64,000 nt of DNA from Seohaeicola zhoushanensis. Lineage in GTDB: Bacteria > Pseudomonadota > Alphaproteobacteria > Rhodobacterales > Rhodobacteraceae. A model generated the notes under the pieces. It searched no databases. It saw nothing but the letters and a program-made list of their open reading frames with translations, and was not told the DNA's origin. Positions 60,976 to 64,000 of the stretch are shown here, piece by piece; position 1 is the stretch's first letter, and every line of letters begins with the position of its first letter. The stretch is from positions 1 through 64,000 of the forward strand of contig NZ_BNCJ01000002.1 in NCBI RefSeq assembly GCF_014656415.1. Direction: 5' to 3'. The translations under genes and the position numbers were made by a program.

Positions 60976-62385
60976 ATGACACAGGTTTGGTCTGTTATCG
61001 CCGGTGCGTTGGCCATCAGCCTCATCGCATCCTGCGTCTATCGCGCAGTTGCACGGGCAAGGACACCCCAGGGCGCGGTTGGATGGGTCGTATTCCTGAT
61101 CGCCGCTCCTTGGATCGCGGTGCCCGTATTTCTCTTGCTGGGCCGGAACCGTTTCAGGGATTTTGCCATCGAACGCCAGCGCAGCCAGGACTTGAGGAGA
61201 ACGGTCGCAACAGAAGCGATCGGTCTGCACTCTGACGCCCAGGCACATCCACGGTTGCGCGCCTTCGAGCGCCTCACCGGATTGCCGGCCGTGGCCGGCA
61301 ACAGCGCGAACCTGCTGCTGGACGGCAAGCGAACTTTCGAATCGATTTTCGCGGCGATCGATTCCGCCCGTTCCTACGTATGCGTTCAGTTCTACACCAT
61401 CGCGGACGACGGGCTGGGCAAGGCGCTGGCGGCGCATCTCATCGCTGCAGCGGGACGCGGCGTCAAGGTGCGCGTGCTCTACGACGGCATCGGCGGCTAC
61501 AAGCTGTCCGGCCAATACATCCAGATGCTGCGTGAAGCAGGCATTCAGGTCTATGGTCCACGTATGTCCCGCGGTCCGGCCTGGCGGTTGCAGATCAACT
61601 TCAGGAACCATCGCAAGACCGTCATCGTTGACGGACAGAGGGCCTTTATCGGGGGGCACAACGTCGCCGACGAATACGTGGATGGAGGCAGCAATTTCTC
61701 CCGCTGGCGCGACACCCATGTGGACCTGCGCGGACCCGTGGTTACGCAACTCCAGTTGTCCTTCGTCGAGGATTGGCACTGGGCGACCGATGAAGATCTG
61801 GCCGAGGTGCTGACATGGGAGACGATGCGTGATGCGGCGGATGTGACGGCGCTGGTCGTTCCTATGGGGCCGGGCGACGAACTGGATACCGGGGCGCTGT
61901 TCTTTGCCCTGGCCTGCGCGTCGGCCACCAAGCGCATCTGGATCGCCAGCCCCTATTTCGTTCCCGATACCGACGTATCCTCGGCCTTGGCCTGTGCCGC
62001 CCTGCGTGGCGTGGACGTGCGGGTGATCGTCCCTGAAAACTCGGATCATTTCCTGATGTGGCTCGCGGCCTTCGCCTATTTCGATCCAATTCGCAAAGCC
62101 GGTGTGCGGATCTTCCGCTATGCGGAGGGCTTCATGCACCAGAAGGTCGTTTTGATCGACGATGACGTGGCATGTGTCGGAACCGCGAACATGGATAACC
62201 GCTCTTTCCGGCTCAACTTTGAAACGATGGCAGTTGTTCAGGACATGGACTTCGCAGCGCAGGTGGAGACAATGCTCAAAGCCGACTTGGAAAACAGTGT
62301 CGCCCTGGAGCGCGATTTGAAGGGCCAGCGGCCCTTGGTGCGGTATGGGGCGCCATTCGCCCGCCTGTTCGCCCCGATACTCTGA
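60976..62385 (+). CDS. cls: Cardiolipin synthase (phospholipase D family)
   Basis: This 469-residue membrane enzyme has two N-terminal hydrophobic segments ('VIAGALAISLIASC' and 'WVVFLIAAPWIAVPVFLLL') and two HKD motifs of the PLD superfamily. The motifs are 'NHRKTVIVDGQRAFIGGHN' near residue 215 and 'MHQKVVLIDDDVACVGTANM' near residue 392. It should join two phosphatidylglycerols into cardiolipin and glycerol at the inner membrane. Length and layout match bacterial ClsA/ClsB. Its stop shares one base with the next gene's start (TGATG), so the two are coupled. Confidence 0.95.
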   Translation: MTQVWSVIAGALAISLIASCVYRAVARARTPQGAVGWVVFLIAAPWIAVPVFLLLGRNRFRDFAIERQRSQDLRRTVATEAIGLHSDAQAHPRLRAFERLTGLPAVAGNSANLLLDGKRTFESIFAAIDSARSYVCVQFYTIADDGLGKALAAHLIAAAGRGVKVRVLYDGIGGYKLSGQYIQMLREAGIQVYGPRMSRGPAWRLQINFRNHRKTVIVDGQRAFIGGHNVADEYVDGGSNFSRWRDTHVDLRGPVVTQLQLSFVEDWHWATDEDLAEVLTWETMRDAADVTALVVPMGPGDELDTGALFFALACASATKRIWIASPYFVPDTDVSSALACAALRGVDVRVIVPENSDHFLMWLAAFAYFDPIRKAGVRIFRYAEGFMHQKVVLIDDDVACVGTANMDNRSFRLNFETMAVVQDMDFAAQVETMLKADLENSVALERDLKGQRPLVRYGAPFARLFAPIL

Positions 62386-63062
62386 TGCGTCTCAAGGTAG
62401 CCAGTTACAACATCCACAAGGCGGTGGGTTTTGACCGACGGCGCCGACCGGAGCGTATTCTGTCTGTGCTCAATACGGTGAATGCTGACCTGGTCGTGCT
62501 GCAGGAAGCGGACCTGCGCCTTGGCTCAAGGCCCACCGCACTGCCTCGGTTCCTGATCGAGCAGGATACTGATTATGAGGTCGTGGATATTGCCGAGACC
62601 GACGTGAGTATCGGCTGGCACGGGAATGCGATGCTCCTTCGTCGGGGCCTCGTCGCGGAGGAAATCAACAGGATCGAATTGCCGGGACTGGAGCCGCGCG
62701 GGGCGGTATCCGTTCGTATCGGAGGTTTGGACGTCGTCGGCGCCCACCTTGGTCTGCTTCGGCGCTGGCGGCTCCTGCAAATGACGGCGATCCTGCAGCA
62801 TCTCGGCGACAGGGCCGAGCATTCGCTCGTCGTGGGCGACTTCAACGAATGGTCGGCCCGCAATGGCTTCGAACCTTGGGCCAACCGACTGGCCATCGCT
62901 TCGCCGGGCCGCAGTTTCCCGGCGATCCGTCCCGTTGCCGGCCTTGATCGGTATGCGCATGGAGCACGCGTCCACATCCTGGAAAGCGGTATCGAGACAC
63001 GGCGTCCGGCGCACATCGCATCGGACCACCTTCCCATGTGGCTTGTGGCCGAGCGGAAGTGA
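62385..63062 (+). CDS. Endonuclease/exonuclease/phosphatase-family protein
   Basis: This 225-residue protein has the EEP (DNase I-like) fold: 'ASYNIHKAVG' with the first metal-site Asn, 'VVLQEADLR' with the metal Glu, 'VVGDFNEWS' with Asp and Asn, and the C-terminal 'ASDHLPMW' with the catalytic His. Genes of this kind occur next to cardiolipin synthase genes in many proteobacteria, as with E. coli ybhP next to clsB. A phosphodiesterase acting on a lipid headgroup or nucleic acid is likely. The one-base overlap with cls means coupled expression. Confidence 0.92.
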   Translation: MRLKVASYNIHKAVGFDRRRRPERILSVLNTVNADLVVLQEADLRLGSRPTALPRFLIEQDTDYEVVDIAETDVSIGWHGNAMLLRRGLVAEEINRIELPGLEPRGAVSVRIGGLDVVGAHLGLLRRWRLLQMTAILQHLGDRAEHSLVVGDFNEWSARNGFEPWANRLAIASPGRSFPAIRPVAGLDRYAHGARVHILESGIETRRPAHIASDHLPMWLVAERK

Positions 63063-63338
63063 TGCGGGTCGCTACGGATGGTTGAACTGTCGGCTGAGGG
63101 CTTCCGCGTGCTGAGAAACGGGCAAGGTAATTGGCGACTGTGCTTTCTCTCGATCCAGACACCGACACCCAATATTGGTCGCCCGTGACAGGGAAGGTGG
63201 CGATTTGAGCCCAAGCTGGGTGTCGTGCAGGTCTCTGCTACCGGCAAGCTACCTACCTACAACGCTGCGCCTGGGTTGATGTGTGCATGCCGTCTTTTCT
63301 TTCGAAGGGGGGCCAAACCAACGATCAGCCCCCGGCTT

Positions 63339-64000
63339 CTACGAGTCCAGCCGCAACGCCCTCAGCGCTTTGGACAGCGACCGGCAGAGAAGGTTGCTCG
63401 GTTGCGCCAGGGCCGTCCTGGCCGAGATGATGATGCCGATCTTCAGTTCGTTCAGGGTTTGCGACTGGATCGGAATGTAGTGCAGTTTCCCGTCTTCGAT
63501 ATCGCCTAGGAAGCCGATCTTGGTGTAGATTCCGATGCAGTGCATCCGCAGGATCAGGGACCGCGCCAGTGGCAGCGAATTGGTCGTGGTGTGCGTAGGC
63601 ACTGCCACGCCCGCGGCTGTCATCGCCTCGGTCCATAGCGAGCGTTCATTGACCCCGTCGTAGGATCGCACCACGTGAAAGGGCGTAAGGTCATCCACCA
63701 GTAACCGGTCGCGCCCGGCCAGCGGGTGATCGGGGCGCATGATAGCGCCAATGGGTGCCGACTTCTCGGTATAGGGGCGGACGCCGGTGCGCAGATCGTT
63801 GGTAAAGGTGATGCCGATATCGGCGCGGCCCTCTGCCACGCTGTCGGCGACATTGCTGGGTTCAGCCATGCGGATCGTGAAGGATATCTGCGGGTAGGCG
63901 GTTGAGAAACGCTCCAAGACGTCCGGCAATATGCTCAGGGCCACGGAATCCAGCGTCGCGATGTCGATATGGCCCGTGCGCAACTCGCGGATGTCGTCCA
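63339..64000 (-). CDS. LysR family transcriptional regulator, truncated by the window edge
   Basis: The visible 3' part encodes at least 220 residues of a LysR effector-binding domain: 'GHIDIATLDSVALSILPDVL' starts the first lobe and 'FHVVRSYDGVNERSLWTEAM' lies in the second. The frame remains open to the right edge, so the N-terminal HTH lies outside the window. A recorded start at 63983 is only an internal codon. It converges on the cls and EEP genes across a 276-base gap with no evident gene. Confidence 0.88.
   Translation of the reverse strand, partial: DDIRELRTGHIDIATLDSVALSILPDVLERFSTAYPQISFTIRMAEPSNVADSVAEGRADIGITFTNDLRTGVRPYTEKSAPIGAIMRPDHPLAGRDRLLVDDLTPFHVVRSYDGVNERSLWTEAMTAAGVAVPTHTTTNSLPLARSLILRMHCIGIYTKIGFLGDIEDGKLHYIPIQSQTLNELKIGIIISARTALAQPSNLLCRSLSKALRALRLDS

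Noticed and set aside
1-64000. CRISPR arrays, rRNA and tRNA genes, prophage, replication origin
   Set aside because: No regularly spaced repeats, conserved rRNA stretches, tRNA arms, phage structural genes or replication/partition genes were seen on reading both strands. A tRNA scan was not run.

Overview
This 64 kb window is GC-rich, tightly packed bacterial DNA. It most resembles accessory DNA (a megaplasmid, chromid or chromosomal island) of an alphaproteobacterium of the Rhodobacterales type. That placement is an inference from the choline-sulfatase, the density of TRAP and peptide-type ABC transporters, and ATGA/TGATG-coupled operons. No rRNA, tRNA, CRISPR array, replication gene or prophage was seen.

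Layout. (1) 0.3-17.7 kb is a divergent catabolic cluster. The minus arm encodes a class III PLP phospho-lyase-like enzyme, an aminoglycoside-phosphotransferase-fold kinase resembling hydroxylysine kinase, an M20 deacylase, a thiamine-diphosphate enzyme and an acetylpolyamine amidohydrolase (APAH)-type deacetylase. The plus arm encodes a GntR/FCD regulator, a complete peptide-type ABC importer, an SDR, a second APAH-type deacetylase, an uncharacterised protein and a glutamate-1-semialdehyde-aminomutase-like enzyme. A PuuR-like XRE-cupin regulator closes the arm. A plausible reading is import of an acylated amino compound, deacylation, then phosphorylation and phospho-lyase cleavage. (2) 18-21.7 kb holds a decayed IS5-family transposase, a CPA1 Na+/H+ antiporter and an MFS carrier. 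(3) 22-30.4 kb is a choline-sulfatase gene (betC) behind a second complete peptide-type ABC importer and a divergent LysR regulator. (4) 30.4-37.5 kb is a TRAP transporter, a VOC protein, a RuBisCO-like protein and a DUF1537 sugar-acid kinase in one operon, divergent from a LacI regulator. (5) 37.7-45.9 kb is a MarR regulator, a polyamine/Fe-type ABC importer, a NodB-fold deacetylase, two SDRs and an amidase. (6) 46-55.5 kb is an IclR regulator, a third peptide-type ABC importer, a gamma-glutamyltransferase-like enzyme and an M20 peptidase. IS remnants lie near 46.1 and 55.7 kb. (7) 55.8-60.8 kb is a two-gene unit for an unrecognised 1488-residue helical protein and a 162-residue partner. (8) 61-63 kb encodes a cardiolipin synthase and an endonuclease/exonuclease/phosphatase-fold protein. 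A LysR gene runs off the right edge.

Most modules follow one plan: a dedicated regulator, an importer with a periplasmic binding protein, and a small set of cytosolic enzymes. Several show an inverted repeat at the regulated promoter and a GC-rich stem-loop after the binding-protein gene. Most likely candidates for undescribed biology are the RuBisCO-like/DUF1537/VOC/TRAP operon, the kinase plus phospho-lyase cluster with twin deacetylases, and the 1488+162-residue pair.
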